From positions 1 through 8,248 of the forward strand of contig JBLHWU010000259.1 in assembly GCA_047629355.1 (NCBI GenBank): a stretch of DNA of 8,248 bases, given 5' to 3'. Made by a program: the position numbers and the translations under genes. Origin of the DNA: CAYUNA01 sp047629355 (GTDB lineage Bacteria > Bacteroidota > Bacteroidia > Chitinophagales > Saprospiraceae). Below, piece after piece: positions 1 through 6,230 of the stretch. Under the pieces are notes generated by a model. That model was not told where the DNA came from, searched no databases, and saw only the letters and a program-made list of their open reading frames with translations. How positions within the stretch are numbered: position 1 is the stretch's first letter; every line of letters begins with the position of its first letter.

Positions 1-97
1 TTTGCGTAATTTCATAACCATACATGCGTCCATTTTCTGAAAGTAACTTCAAAATAATGGTTTGCAAAGTTCCTTTTAAGAGTTCTTTTGAATACAT
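1..97 (-). CDS. PadR family transcriptional regulator, N-terminal part only
   Basis: The minus strand is open from an ATG at 97 to the window edge and gives 32 residues beginning MYSKELLKGTLQTIILKLL, continuing to a GRMYGYEIT motif. This is the classic first helix and turn of PadR-type winged-helix regulators: a short lead, KGTLQ, a leucine-rich helix, then YGYEI. PadR proteins are small dimeric DNA-binding repressors, often controlling a neighbouring membrane protein or transporter gene. Only about a third of the usual length of roughly 110 residues is visible, so the effector-binding part and C-terminal helix are outside the window. An in-frame ATG at 112 would add five residues (MYLCL), but it overlaps the presumed -7 box at 102-109, so the ATG at 97 is preferred. 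The gene is divergent from the 244-residue membrane protein. Regulation of that gene is possible but not shown. Confidence 0.85.
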   Translation of the reverse strand, partial: MYSKELLKGTLQTIILKLLSENGRMYGYEITQ

Positions 98-101
98 AAG
101 G

Positions 102-109
102 CAAAGATA
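102..109 (-). promoter_or_regulatory. Candidate Bacteroidota -7 box (TATCTTTG) for the PadR gene
   Basis: Read on the minus strand, 109 to 102 is TATCTTTG, an exact match to the TAnnTTTG -7 consensus of Bacteroidota sigma factor promoters. It ends only four bases before the ATG at 97, so the transcript would be leaderless or nearly so. No convincing -33 TTG was found about 20 bases further upstream, so the assignment is tentative. Confidence 0.45.
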
Positions 110-245
110 CATTGTTTTCTTAGGTATAAACAGCTATTCATGATTTTTTTTAAAAATTTCAAGAAAGAAGGTGGATTTTGAAGTAAAGGAATGTTTTTTG
201 AATTGGAAAAGATACCTTTATAGATTAAATACGTATCAAAAGAAT

Positions 246-253
246 TAATTTTG
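246..253 (+). promoter_or_regulatory. Candidate -7 box (TAATTTTG) for the 244-residue membrane protein gene
   Basis: TAATTTTG matches TAnnTTTG exactly and ends four bases before the ATG at 258, the same geometry as the divergent PadR gene. There is no Shine-Dalgarno sequence. A clear -33 element is not visible. The motif is AT-rich and could occur by chance in this DNA. Confidence 0.4.
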
Positions 254-257
254 GGAA

Positions 258-992
258 ATGGATAAGATTTTAGATAGCGACATGTCGGAACGAAAAGACT
301 TGGATAAGAAAGATTTCAAGTTTTACAAGAGCTTTCACAATGTGGAGGAGGCGAAGGAATTTGCTAAGATTTTGGATAGTAAAAGCATCCTTTACCTTGC
401 GGAATCAACAGACACGATTTTGGATAAATCCATTGTTGGAACAGGGATGTTGCCTAAAGTTATTATAAAAATATTGGCGAAGGATTTTAAAAAAGTGAAT
501 GGATTTATAGCGTATCAAATCGCGGAATTGGATTACGCTGATGTAGCAGACCATTATTTAAACCAACTGGATAATGGAGAATTATTGGAAATTTTTGCAA
601 AACCTGATGAGTGGTCAATTGAAGATGCCAATGTCGCTAAACTTATCGTTCGGCAGCGCGGGATTGAGATTTCTAAGGAAGAAATTAGTGATTTGAGAAG
701 AAAAAGATTGACCTCCATTCGAGCGGGAAAATCGGAGCATAAGCTAACGATGCTGCTTTATTTTGGGGGTATTATCGTTGGCTTGCTGTTTAGTCCTTTG
801 TTCGTCATTGCCGGTTTAGGGATGGGTTATTATTACGGTTTTAGCAAGAATGTAGACTTGGATGGCGAGAAGTATTTTACTTTCGATGCGACGACGCGCG
901 GACTTGGCAAGTTGATGTTGATAGTGGGGATTGTGATTTTAGTGTTTGAAATGTTGGTTATTTTGAAGATAATGGAGCCGGTTGGTTATTAA
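258..992 (+). CDS. Membrane protein with DUF2007-like N-terminal domain, function unknown
   Basis: This 244-residue protein has a soluble N-terminal half and a hydrophobic C-terminal half. Residues about 20-88 (FKFYKSF, then EEAKEFAKILDSKSI and an acidic stretch) resemble the small alpha/beta fold of the DUF2007 'putative signal-transducing' family, in which a short strand is followed by a helix that recognises co-inherited residues. Residues 113-140 carry a FAKPDEWS...VRQRGI segment that recalls similar Bacteroidota proteins. Membrane segments lie at about 163-195 (one long or two short helices, rich in Gly) and 217-238. No catalytic motif is visible. The start at 258 is supported by the TAnnTTTG box just upstream; M9 is an alternative. 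It stands alone on its strand and is followed by a hairpin with a T-run. The DUF2007 link is by pattern memory and is moderate. Confidence 0.8.
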   Translation: MDKILDSDMSERKDLDKKDFKFYKSFHNVEEAKEFAKILDSKSILYLAESTDTILDKSIVGTGMLPKVIIKILAKDFKKVNGFIAYQIAELDYADVADHYLNQLDNGELLEIFAKPDEWSIEDANVAKLIVRQRGIEISKEEISDLRRKRLTSIRAGKSEHKLTMLLYFGGIIVGLLFSPLFVIAGLGMGYYYGFSKNVDLDGEKYFTFDATTRGLGKLMLIVGIVILVFEMLVILKIMEPVGY

Positions 993-1009
993 AACCTACT
1001 GCTGAATGT

Positions 1010-1058
1010 CGTAAAAATAGCGAATATTCGCTAAGAACTTACGCATAAATATTTTTTT
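1010..1058 (+). terminator. Likely intrinsic terminator after the 244-residue membrane protein gene
   Basis: The perfect 16-base palindrome TAGCGAATATTCGCTA (1018-1033) can fold as a 6-bp stem with a 4-base loop. It sits inside a second 5-bp pairing, CGTAA (1010-1014) with TTACG (1039-1043). A run of seven T follows at 1052-1058. The structure begins 18 bases after the stop codon. The T-run is about eight bases from the stem, further than ideal, so this could also be an operator-type dyad. Confidence 0.45.
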
Positions 1059-1122
1059 CAATCTGAAAAATAGTTATCATTGTCCCAGATTGTAACGAAA
1101 GGTTCTAAATAAAACAGATTTC

Positions 1123-1152
1123 ACAAAAAAAATGAGGACTGATTTTTTTTGT
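1123..1152. repeat. 11-bp A/T inverted repeat with 8-base loop
   Basis: ACAAAAAAAAT (1123-1133) and ATTTTTTTTGT (1142-1152) are perfect reverse complements around the loop GAGGACTG. On the plus strand the right arm would give an RNA hairpin ending in a U-rich arm. On the minus strand the picture is similar, so it could act as a weak bidirectional terminator or leader structure. The stem contains almost no G/C, so its stability is limited. Confidence 0.5.
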
Positions 1153-1371
1153 AAATTTAAATGAAGTGAATAAGTATTAGATTGATAATCAAAGTACTAT
1201 GTTGTGAAACAGAATAATATTTACCTGTTTTAAACCTATTAAAATAACGGTAAACACAGAATGTATCCTACCTATTTTATCGTTCAATAATTTAAAATTT
1301 TTAATAAAACAGATTGTATTTCCAACCTTAAAAGTAACCAAAGTAGAACCATTTTTATAAAAAAAGTAAGC

Positions 1372-2457
1372 ATGAACGGTAGCATTTACAGCGTCATTAC
1401 GGGTACTGGGAATTACATTCCAACAGAGCGCATTCCTAATAAAAATTTTGTAACCTCCGAATTTTACGAGAAGGATGGAACGCCTATAACTAAAGATGGT
1501 CAGGAGACTGTTGATAAGTTTCAAAAAATAACTACGATAACGGAACGTCGATATGTGACGGATGATTTAGTGGCGTCAGACATTGCGTACATGGCGGCAA
1601 AGGAGGCGATTGACTGTGCGGGGATTGACAAAGAGGACTTGGATTATATCATTGTGGCGCACAATTTTGGTGATGTCAAAAGTGATAATAGACGGACGGA
1701 TATGGTGCCAAGTTTGGCAGCACGAGTGAAGTTTAAACTGAAAATTGAAAATCCAAATGCCATTGCGTATGACGTGATTTTTGGCTGTCCAGGCTGGTTG
1801 CAAGGCATGATTCAGGCAGATTATTACATCAAAACGGGCGACGCCAAAAAGGTACTAGTTATCGGTGCTGAAACGCTTTCCCGCGTATCGGACCCGCACG
1901 ACCGCGACCGCATGATATACTCGGATGGGGCAGGGGCGACGATTTTGGAAGCGCGGGAAAGTGAGACGCCTATCGGTATTTTGGCGCACAAAACAAGGTC
2001 AGACACTTTCTTGTATGCCGAAATGCTATTTATGGGTAAATCCTATAAAGCAGATACGGCAACGCCCGATGATTTGTTTTTAAAAATGAATGGTCGAAAA
2101 CTGTATCAATACGCTTTGAAAACTGTGCCGCAAGCGATTAAAGCTTGTTTGGATAAAAGTGGAATTTGCTTGTCTGAAATCAAATATGTGCTTATTCATC
2201 AAGCCAATGGAAAGATGGATGACGCGATTTTAAGTCGCTTGTTTAAACTCTATGATTTGCCACCAAATATTGAGCAAATCATGCCGATGACCATTGATTG
2301 GTTGGGTAATTCTTCGGTAGCAACGATTCCGACTTTATTGGATTTATTGCGAAAGGATAAGACGAAATATGAAGATATAAAAGCGGGCGATTTGCTGGTT
2401 TTTGCTTCAGTTGGTGCGGGTATGAATATCAATGCGGTGGTGTATAAAGTGTCGTAA
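1372..2457 (+). CDS. 3-oxoacyl-ACP synthase III-like (KAS III / FabH-type) condensing enzyme
   Basis: This is a 361-residue thiolase-fold protein with the KAS III Cys-His-Asn triad in order. The nucleophile is Cys139 in FGCPGWLQG, His276 sits in LIHQAN, and Asn313 in LGNSSVATIP. The nucleotide-fold glycine motif DGAGA is at 185-189, and the C-terminus ends in a GAGMN loop at 348-352. Such enzymes perform decarboxylative Claisen condensation of an acyl-CoA with malonyl-ACP in the cytosol, either starting fatty acid synthesis or serving secondary lipid or polyketide pathways. At 361 residues it is longer than housekeeping FabH (about 320), with an insert around 30-50, and the Cys sits in a G-C-P context rather than the usual A-C-A/S-G, so a specialised role is more likely than primary FabH. 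The ATG at 1372 is the only good start. There is no SD and no adjacent acyl carrier protein. It is convergent with the SDR gene. Confidence 0.9.
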   Translation: MNGSIYSVITGTGNYIPTERIPNKNFVTSEFYEKDGTPITKDGQETVDKFQKITTITERRYVTDDLVASDIAYMAAKEAIDCAGIDKEDLDYIIVAHNFGDVKSDNRRTDMVPSLAARVKFKLKIENPNAIAYDVIFGCPGWLQGMIQADYYIKTGDAKKVLVIGAETLSRVSDPHDRDRMIYSDGAGATILEARESETPIGILAHKTRSDTFLYAEMLFMGKSYKADTATPDDLFLKMNGRKLYQYALKTVPQAIKACLDKSGICLSEIKYVLIHQANGKMDDAILSRLFKLYDLPPNIEQIMPMTIDWLGNSSVATIPTLLDLLRKDKTKYEDIKAGDLLVFASVGAGMNINAVVYKVS

Positions 2458-2506
2458 AGTTGTTTTGCTTGTTAATGAATAAATTTTTTGGTTAGAATAA
2501 TTATCA

Positions 2507-2582
2507 GTAGTGGTCGGAGCGTCGAGAACGTTCCGACCACCGTAATAGTAAGTAGTTTGGAGCGTTCTTGACGCTTCAAACT
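2507..2582 (+). repeat. Pair of REP-like hairpins, each with a GTAG foot, between convergent genes
   Basis: Hairpin 1 (2510-2540) has a 13-bp stem with one G-T pair and the 5-base loop CGAGA. Hairpin 2 (2554-2582) has a 12-bp stem with one G-T pair and the loop TCTTG. The tetranucleotide GTAG sits at the 5' foot of each, at 2507-2510 and 2552-2555, exactly 45 bases apart. Both stems contain GGAGCGT, and the loop halves are approximate reverse complements of each other (CGTTCTyGACGCTyC). GTAG or GGAG at the foot is typical of REP elements mobilised by REP-associated tyrosine transposases (RAYTs). No such transposase is in the window. Lying 50 bases past the KAS III-like stop and 14 bases before the convergent SDR stop, the pair may also serve as a bidirectional terminator, although no good T-run follows either stem. 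Confidence 0.65.
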
Positions 2583-2595
2583 CTATTTGAAACAA

Positions 2596-4083
2596 TCATA
2601 TAGTGTTTTTCATTTCTTTCTCAAATACATTTTCTGACTCTTCAAACGCCAAAATATTCTCAATCATCCCATCAAAAACAAAGAAATGAAATGGTAAAAC
2701 GAAATACCAATACAAACGTCCCAATACGCCATCAGGACGAAAAGTCGCTGTTTGTTTCAATACTTTCTGACCATCTTCCTCCACAATTTTAAACTCCAAC
2801 CAAGCATTTCCAGGCAAAATCATTTCCGCATACAACAACAGCCGTTTTTTATCCCTGTCTGCTACCAATACGCGCCAAAAATCGAGCGCATCACCCGGAT
2901 TTATTTCATGTTTATGGGTACGACCGCGTCGCAAACCAACACCACCAGCGAGTTTGTCCATATAGCCTCGAATTCTCCAGAGAATGTTCCCATAATACCA
3001 ACCGCGTTCGCCACCGAGGGACCAGATATTTTTTAAAACTCTCTTGGTTTCACCAGAAGGAATAACGCGTCTTTTTTTATCTTTAAAAACACCATATTGC
3101 GGTACTTCCATGTTTTCCTCCAACGTCCGACGGTCAAGGCTACTCACAAAACTATCTTTCCAGCTCGACACCACCATATTTTGCTCAATACGTTGAAAGG
3201 CCATATCAACTGCCTTTTTATAAGGAATATTCTTGATACCCAACATTTTTTGTAAGTCATTATTGCGGCAGACCACATTGACTTTCATGGAACTAACCAA
3301 GTTAACCGCCAGCGGATAAGACGTCGAAGTCACAAAATACAACCAGTAGGAAGACAGTCTCGGCGTCATCAAGGGCACGATTAAAATATAGCGTTTCATC
3401 TTTCGAGCTTCTGCATAACCGAGTATCATTTCTTTATAAGTCAGCACTTCGCCGCAGCCAATATCGAAGCTATCATTGTAGCATTTTTCATTGCCCAATA
3501 CGCCTGTGAGGTACTGCATGACATTGCGAATTCCGACGGGTTGACACTTGGTATTTAACCATTTTGGTGCAATCATTACCGGCAATTTTTCTACAATATC
3601 GCGAATGATTTCAAAGGAAGCACTACCTGAACCCACGATAATTCCAGCCCGTAAAGCCGTCAAAGCAGCCTTACTTTCCTCAAGAATTTTTTCAACAGTC
3701 AACCGTGATTTTAAATGTGCAGAAAGGTTCTCTTCTTCGTTGACAATGCCTGTTAAATAGATGATTTGTTTGGCATTGGAAGCATCTACATACGTTCTAA
3801 AATTTTGTGCAGACAAACTTTCTTTTTCTTTAAAACCACCGATAGAGGCACCCATCGAATGCACCAAATAGTAAGCCGCATCGAAGTCTTTTGGAGAATT
3901 AATCAAATCAGGTTGCTCCAAAAAATCAACCTTCCAAACGGTCACTTTTCCTTTCCAGGATTCCAACAATTCAAATCGTTTTTTGTCGCGCGTGCAGGCA
4001 ATGACAGTGTGTCCCTGTTCGATTAAGACGGGGAGTAGTCTTTTGCCGATGTAGCCGGTTGCACCAGTGAGTAAAATTTTCAT
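2596..4083 (-). CDS. Atypical SDR (NAD(P)-binding Rossmann) oxidoreductase with DUF2867 C-terminal domain
   Basis: This 495-residue cytosolic protein begins with a textbook dinucleotide-binding motif, TGATGYIG, at residues 6-13, followed by a Rossmann domain to about residue 300. The usual SDR YxxxK catalytic pair is replaced by His123-x3-Arg127 in the HLKSR motif, as in the YbjT-type branch of atypical SDRs. Residues about 340-485 form a DUF2867 domain, marked by GDALDFWRV (397-405), GNAWLEF (425-431) and FRPDGVLGRLYWY (448-460). The combined length of about 480-495 matches YbjT-like proteins. The substrate is unknown; family members are often loosely called nucleoside-diphosphate-sugar epimerases. 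The ATG at 4083 places the Rossmann strand directly at the N-terminus, as expected. It converges on the KAS III-like gene with REP-like hairpins between them. Confidence 0.9.
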   Translation of the reverse strand: MKILLTGATGYIGKRLLPVLIEQGHTVIACTRDKKRFELLESWKGKVTVWKVDFLEQPDLINSPKDFDAAYYLVHSMGASIGGFKEKESLSAQNFRTYVDASNAKQIIYLTGIVNEEENLSAHLKSRLTVEKILEESKAALTALRAGIIVGSGSASFEIIRDIVEKLPVMIAPKWLNTKCQPVGIRNVMQYLTGVLGNEKCYNDSFDIGCGEVLTYKEMILGYAEARKMKRYILIVPLMTPRLSSYWLYFVTSTSYPLAVNLVSSMKVNVVCRNNDLQKMLGIKNIPYKKAVDMAFQRIEQNMVVSSWKDSFVSSLDRRTLEENMEVPQYGVFKDKKRRVIPSGETKRVLKNIWSLGGERGWYYGNILWRIRGYMDKLAGGVGLRRGRTHKHEINPGDALDFWRVLVADRDKKRLLLYAEMILPGNAWLEFKIVEEDGQKVLKQTATFRPDGVLGRLYWYFVLPFHFFVFDGMIENILAFEESENVFEKEMKNTI

Positions 4084-4537
4084 AAAGTAGAAATTTGAAT
4101 AGTTGGAAGTCTAGGAACGTGAAAAAAATAACTGCCCATTCTTGAGAGGATATTTAGTCCATATTTTTTACTTTGGAAATGCTCCCACACGGGCAGACTA
4201 TTATATGAATATAAATCGCAGTTTCAAAGCAAAAACTAGGAACAAAACGGCACTCTTCAGAATGTCAATTTATTTATTTCGCGTTCCTTATAAGTTTGCA
4301 TATTAGGCGTTTAGTTCTATATATCCAAATATCTAAACTTCCAAATATCCATCAACAGTAAAACCTTAAAAGTCATCTTGTGTTCAAAAGTTGGTAAAAT
4401 ATCAGTGTGAATGAAATTAAAGTTTGTAAAAAAACTTATATTTGCCAAGCTTTTTTTAAAGCCAGATTGTATCAATATGCGATAAAAAAAGATGTGAAAT
4501 TCGCAGAATCTACTTCTAATCATGTGGACTTTCATCT

Positions 4538-4545
4538 TACTTTTG
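4538..4545 (+). promoter_or_regulatory. Candidate -7 box (TACTTTTG) for the hydroxylase transcript
   Basis: TACTTTTG is an exact TAnnTTTG match. Transcription from a few bases downstream would give a leader of about 215 bases before the ATG at 4767, holding both 35-base hairpins. The -33 element is not obvious, so this is a candidate only. Confidence 0.35.
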
Positions 4546-4560
4546 CAGCCAGATATTGAA

Positions 4561-4595
4561 TTAGGCAATAATCAAGTCTAATTGTAATTGCCTAA
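4561..4595 (+). promoter_or_regulatory. Leader hairpin 1, perfect 9-bp stem
   Basis: TTAGGCAAT (4561-4569) pairs perfectly with ATTGCCTAA (4587-4595) around a 17-base loop. It starts about 15 bases after the TACTTTTG box and so would lie at the 5' end of the presumed transcript. Its role is unknown. It could protect the transcript or form part of a regulatory leader. Confidence 0.4.
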
Positions 4596-4650
4596 GTAAG
4601 TACCTGGACACAAATAATCGAACATCTAAAAAGTTTCTTGATTTTAGAGA

Positions 4651-4685
4651 AATTAAGGGCGTTATTTCAAGTAACCCCCTTAATT
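4651..4685 (+). promoter_or_regulatory. Leader hairpin 2, 9+4-bp stem, possible attenuator
   Basis: AATTAAGGG (4651-4659) pairs with CCCTTAATT (4677-4685). After a C-C mismatch, GTTA (4661-4664) pairs with TAAC (4672-4675) around a 7-base loop. It ends 81 bases before the hydroxylase start. A T-run lies at 4711-4719, 25 bases downstream, too far for a standard intrinsic terminator. It has the same overall span (35 bases) and outer stem length (9 bp) as leader hairpin 1. Confidence 0.45.
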
Positions 4686-4766
4686 GGCTTAAAATCTCAT
4701 CAGCGTATAATTTTTTTTTGTTGAATTGAGTAATTTAAAATACCCTTCCTTAAAATAACGAATAAC

Positions 4767-5582
4767 ATGGAGAGCTTCTTGAATTTTTTTGAAACAATGC
4801 CCAACGCGTATAAATTCGCTTGGATTTTTGCAGTTTTGACCTTCACCTGGATTATTGAAGCGGCAATTCCTTTGCTACGAAATGATTATAAAAAATGGAA
4901 ACACGCTCGCATGAATTTGGTACTTTTATTCACTTCTATGCTGGTTAGTATCTTGTTTGGTTTGGCAACTAAAGGTCTTTTTGATTGGACTGGTGCGACG
5001 GGATTTGGTTTATTCCATCTGATAAATCTACCCGTGTGGGCAGAATTGCTATTGGCAGTGATGTTGTTGGACTTGTGGGCACAGTATGCGGCGCATTATA
5101 TGTTGCATCGCGTGGCGTGGATGTGGCGATTTCACATGGTACACCACAGCGATACAACGGTCGATGCGACGACGGGAACGCGCCACCACCCAGGCGATTA
5201 CATCATTCGAGAATGCTTTGCTTTGGTTGCGATTTTACTATTGGGGATGCCCTTGGCGTTTTATGTTTTTTATCGAATTTTGACCATCTTTTTTACCTAT
5301 TTTTCTCATGCCAACATTCACATGCCGCAGTGGTTGGATAAGCCGTTGAGCTTTGTTTTTATTACCCCAAATATGCACAAATTTCACCACCACTTCGAGC
5401 GTCCGTGGACCGATACGAACTTTGGCAATATCTTCTCTTTTTGGGATAGACTCTTTGGTACGTTTGTGCATGATGATCCTAAGAAAGTGCAGTATGGCTT
5501 GGATGTTTTGGATGATGAGACGTCGGGGGATTTGATGTATCAGTTTAAGTTGCCGTTTGATAAAAGGATTAAGACGGATTAG
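4767..5582 (+). CDS. Fatty acid hydroxylase / sterol desaturase family membrane enzyme
   Basis: This 271-residue integral membrane protein carries the histidine clusters that bind the di-iron centre of this superfamily: HxxxH at 110-114 (HYMLH), HxxHH at 123-127 (HMVHH), HH at 140-141, H181 and H185 in SHANIH, and HxxHH(H) at 204-209 (HKFHHH). The tail motif NFGNIFSFWDRLFGTF (218-233) is typical of bacterial members. Hydrophobic helices lie at about 15-33, 50-70, 88-107, 148-180 and 195-203. Family enzymes use O2 to hydroxylate or desaturate sterols, sphingolipids, carotenoids or other lipids at the membrane, and the substrate cannot be read from sequence. The ATG at 4767 opens a normal family N-terminus; M11 is an alternative. 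It is preceded by a long structured leader and no SD. The next gene is unrelated and more AT-rich. Confidence 0.9.
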   Translation: MESFLNFFETMPNAYKFAWIFAVLTFTWIIEAAIPLLRNDYKKWKHARMNLVLLFTSMLVSILFGLATKGLFDWTGATGFGLFHLINLPVWAELLLAVMLLDLWAQYAAHYMLHRVAWMWRFHMVHHSDTTVDATTGTRHHPGDYIIRECFALVAILLLGMPLAFYVFYRILTIFFTYFSHANIHMPQWLDKPLSFVFITPNMHKFHHHFERPWTDTNFGNIFSFWDRLFGTFVHDDPKKVQYGLDVLDDETSGDLMYQFKLPFDKRIKTD

Positions 5583-5619
5583 GAGGATATTAGATATATA
5601 GTTCGCTGCAAGTAAAAAA

Positions 5620-5658
5620 ATGAAAATGCGAAAATTTAAAAGACTTAAATCAAAATGA
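5620..5658 (+). other. Possible 12-codon upstream ORF overlapping the next start (ATGA)
   Basis: An ATG at 5620 opens a 12-residue strongly basic peptide, MKMRKFKRLKSK. Its TGA (5656-5658) overlaps the ATG (5655-5657) of the four-helix membrane protein. This ATGA overlap is the geometry of translational coupling. Very short frames are common by chance in DNA this AT-rich, so confidence is low. Confidence 0.18.
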
Positions 5659-6086
5659 AGCAATTGAAAATTATACTTAGTTATAAGGTTTTAATTGGCA
5701 TTTTGAGTGTATTTATTCTCTATAATATTTATGCAACAATTACTACACGGAATTTAATTGGAATATTGCCAATTCTAATTCAATCAGTGTTAATCTACTT
5801 ATTAATTACTAAGAATATAATAAGTCAAAAAGCGGTTAAAGTTTGGATAATAGTAGTTCTCTTTGGAGCACAAGGCTTAATACTTATAGGAATTGTAATG
5901 CAGTCATGGGCTAAATATATGAAAGATGAAGAAAATGCATTAGAGATGCTTACATCAAATAAGGTAATATACTCTTTAATCATTGTTGCTGTTGGAGTAA
6001 TAATCTGGATTCTAAATAATAATTTTGGAAAACTGATAGAAAACAATGAGAGATTGGATACAGAGAATGAATTGAATTTGATATAA
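5655..6086 (+). CDS. Small orphan integral membrane protein, four predicted helices
   Basis: I do not recognise this 143-residue protein. It is strongly hydrophobic with four likely membrane helices at about 10-28, 34-53, 61-83 and 103-122. A short charged loop (KYMKDEENALEML, 88-100) lies between the third and fourth helices, and the tail is acidic and polar (LIENNERLDTENELN). No conserved catalytic or transport motif is seen, and there is no signal-peptide cleavage site. The coding DNA is visibly richer in A/T than the hydroxylase gene before it, with many ATA and TTA codons, suggesting acquired DNA. The GTTCGCT motif occurs about 50 bases upstream of its start, and its complement lies just after its stop, within a structured element. 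It may be a cassette-like unit. Confidence 0.7.
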   Translation: MKQLKIILSYKVLIGILSVFILYNIYATITTRNLIGILPILIQSVLIYLLITKNIISQKAVKVWIIVVLFGAQGLILIGIVMQSWAKYMKDEENALEMLTSNKVIYSLIIVAVGVIIWILNNNFGKLIENNERLDTENELNLI

Positions 6087-6097
6087 AAAAGAAACCA

Positions 6098-6170
6098 GCA
6101 GCGAATAATCTATAAAGTGTAAAGCCCTTCCATTCGGTTGGGACAGCATTTTACGGGGGACGTTCGCTAC
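6098..6170 (+). repeat. Compact nested inverted-repeat element between two orphan genes, possibly a recombination site
   Basis: Outer arms AGCGAA (6100-6105) and TTCGCT (6163-6168) enclose GTAAA (6119-6123) with TTTAC (6150-6154), which in turn enclose CCC and GGG. A small CCATT/AATGG dyad follows at 6170-6181. The patch is clearly more G/C-rich than the flanking genes. The end motif GTTCGCT(A/G)C occurs here at 6162-6170 and again at 5601-5609, upstream of the preceding orphan gene, and GCAGCGAA at 6098-6105 is the exact complement of the 5602-5609 sequence. The layout of one gene followed by an imperfect dyad recalls integron attC sites, but GTTCGCT does not fit the usual GTTRRRY core, so this remains a hypothesis. 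Confidence 0.35.
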
Positions 6171-6230
6171 CATTAAAATGGAAAAGGTAAATAAAAAATC
6201 ATTTTATAAACTAAATAAAACACAAACAAA

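Larger units (their letters stand above)
993..1371. other. 379-base intergenic stretch with two hairpins and a short direct repeat
   Basis: No convincing gene is present here. The stretch holds a hairpin plus T-run directly after the upstream gene (1010-1058), a long A/T hairpin (1123-1152) and two copies of the 13-mer AATAAAACAGATT (1108-1120 and 1303-1315). No exact TAnnTTTG box was found close to the KAS III-like start at 1372, so its promoter is unassigned. A minus-strand open frame spanning 1189-1524 overlaps the true gene and is not credible. Confidence 0.6.
4084..4766. other. 683-base stretch without a credible gene; probable leader region on its right side
   Basis: The left half holds the upstream region of the SDR gene, a perfect small dyad TTATAT-GA-ATATAA (4201-4214) and two tandem copies of TCCAAATATC (4324-4333 and 4340-4349, 16-base period). 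The right half holds a TAnnTTTG box (4538-4545) and two hairpins (4561-4595, 4651-4685) ahead of the hydroxylase gene. A minus-strand open frame of 83 codons at 4317-4568 has no recognisable protein character. No tRNA-like fold was seen. Confidence 0.55.

Noticed and set aside
1189..1524. 111-codon minus-strand open frame
   Set aside because: It overlaps the start of the KAS III-like gene, has no family character, and is made largely of AT-rich intergenic DNA.
4132..4196. CTGCCC and GGGCAG as the closing stem of a structured RNA
   Set aside because: A single 6-bp match 53 bases apart with no convincing internal pairing is likely to be chance.
4201..4214. TTATAT-GA-ATATAA dyad as an operator
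   Set aside because: Short pure A/T palindromes are common in such DNA, and no regulator or promoter is tied to it.
4437..4444. TATATTTG, an exact match to the -7 consensus
   Set aside because: It has a TTTG only 10 bases upstream instead of about 20 and no gene shortly downstream, and the TACTTTTG at 4538 suits the hydroxylase gene better. It could still be a weak start.
4317..4568. 83-codon minus-strand open frame in the long gap
   Set aside because: There is no recognisable domain and its composition is that expected from AT-rich non-coding DNA. It also covers the candidate promoter on the other strand.
4706..4711. TATAAT resembling a sigma-70 -10 box before the hydroxylase gene
   Set aside because: Bacteroidota primary sigma factors use TAnnTTTG; an A/T-rich hexamer next to a T-run is expected by chance.
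4084..4766. tRNA or other known structured RNA gene in the long gap
   Set aside because: No cloverleaf, T-loop motif or recognisable riboswitch core was seen on either strand.
5581..5586. Perfect AGGAGG overlapping the hydroxylase stop codon
   Set aside because: There is no start codon at a suitable distance; the nearest ATG is more than 30 bases away, and the other genes here show no Shine-Dalgarno use.
5238..5663. 141-codon minus-strand open frame
   Set aside because: It is antisense to the histidine-motif region of the hydroxylase gene, which is clearly the real coding strand.
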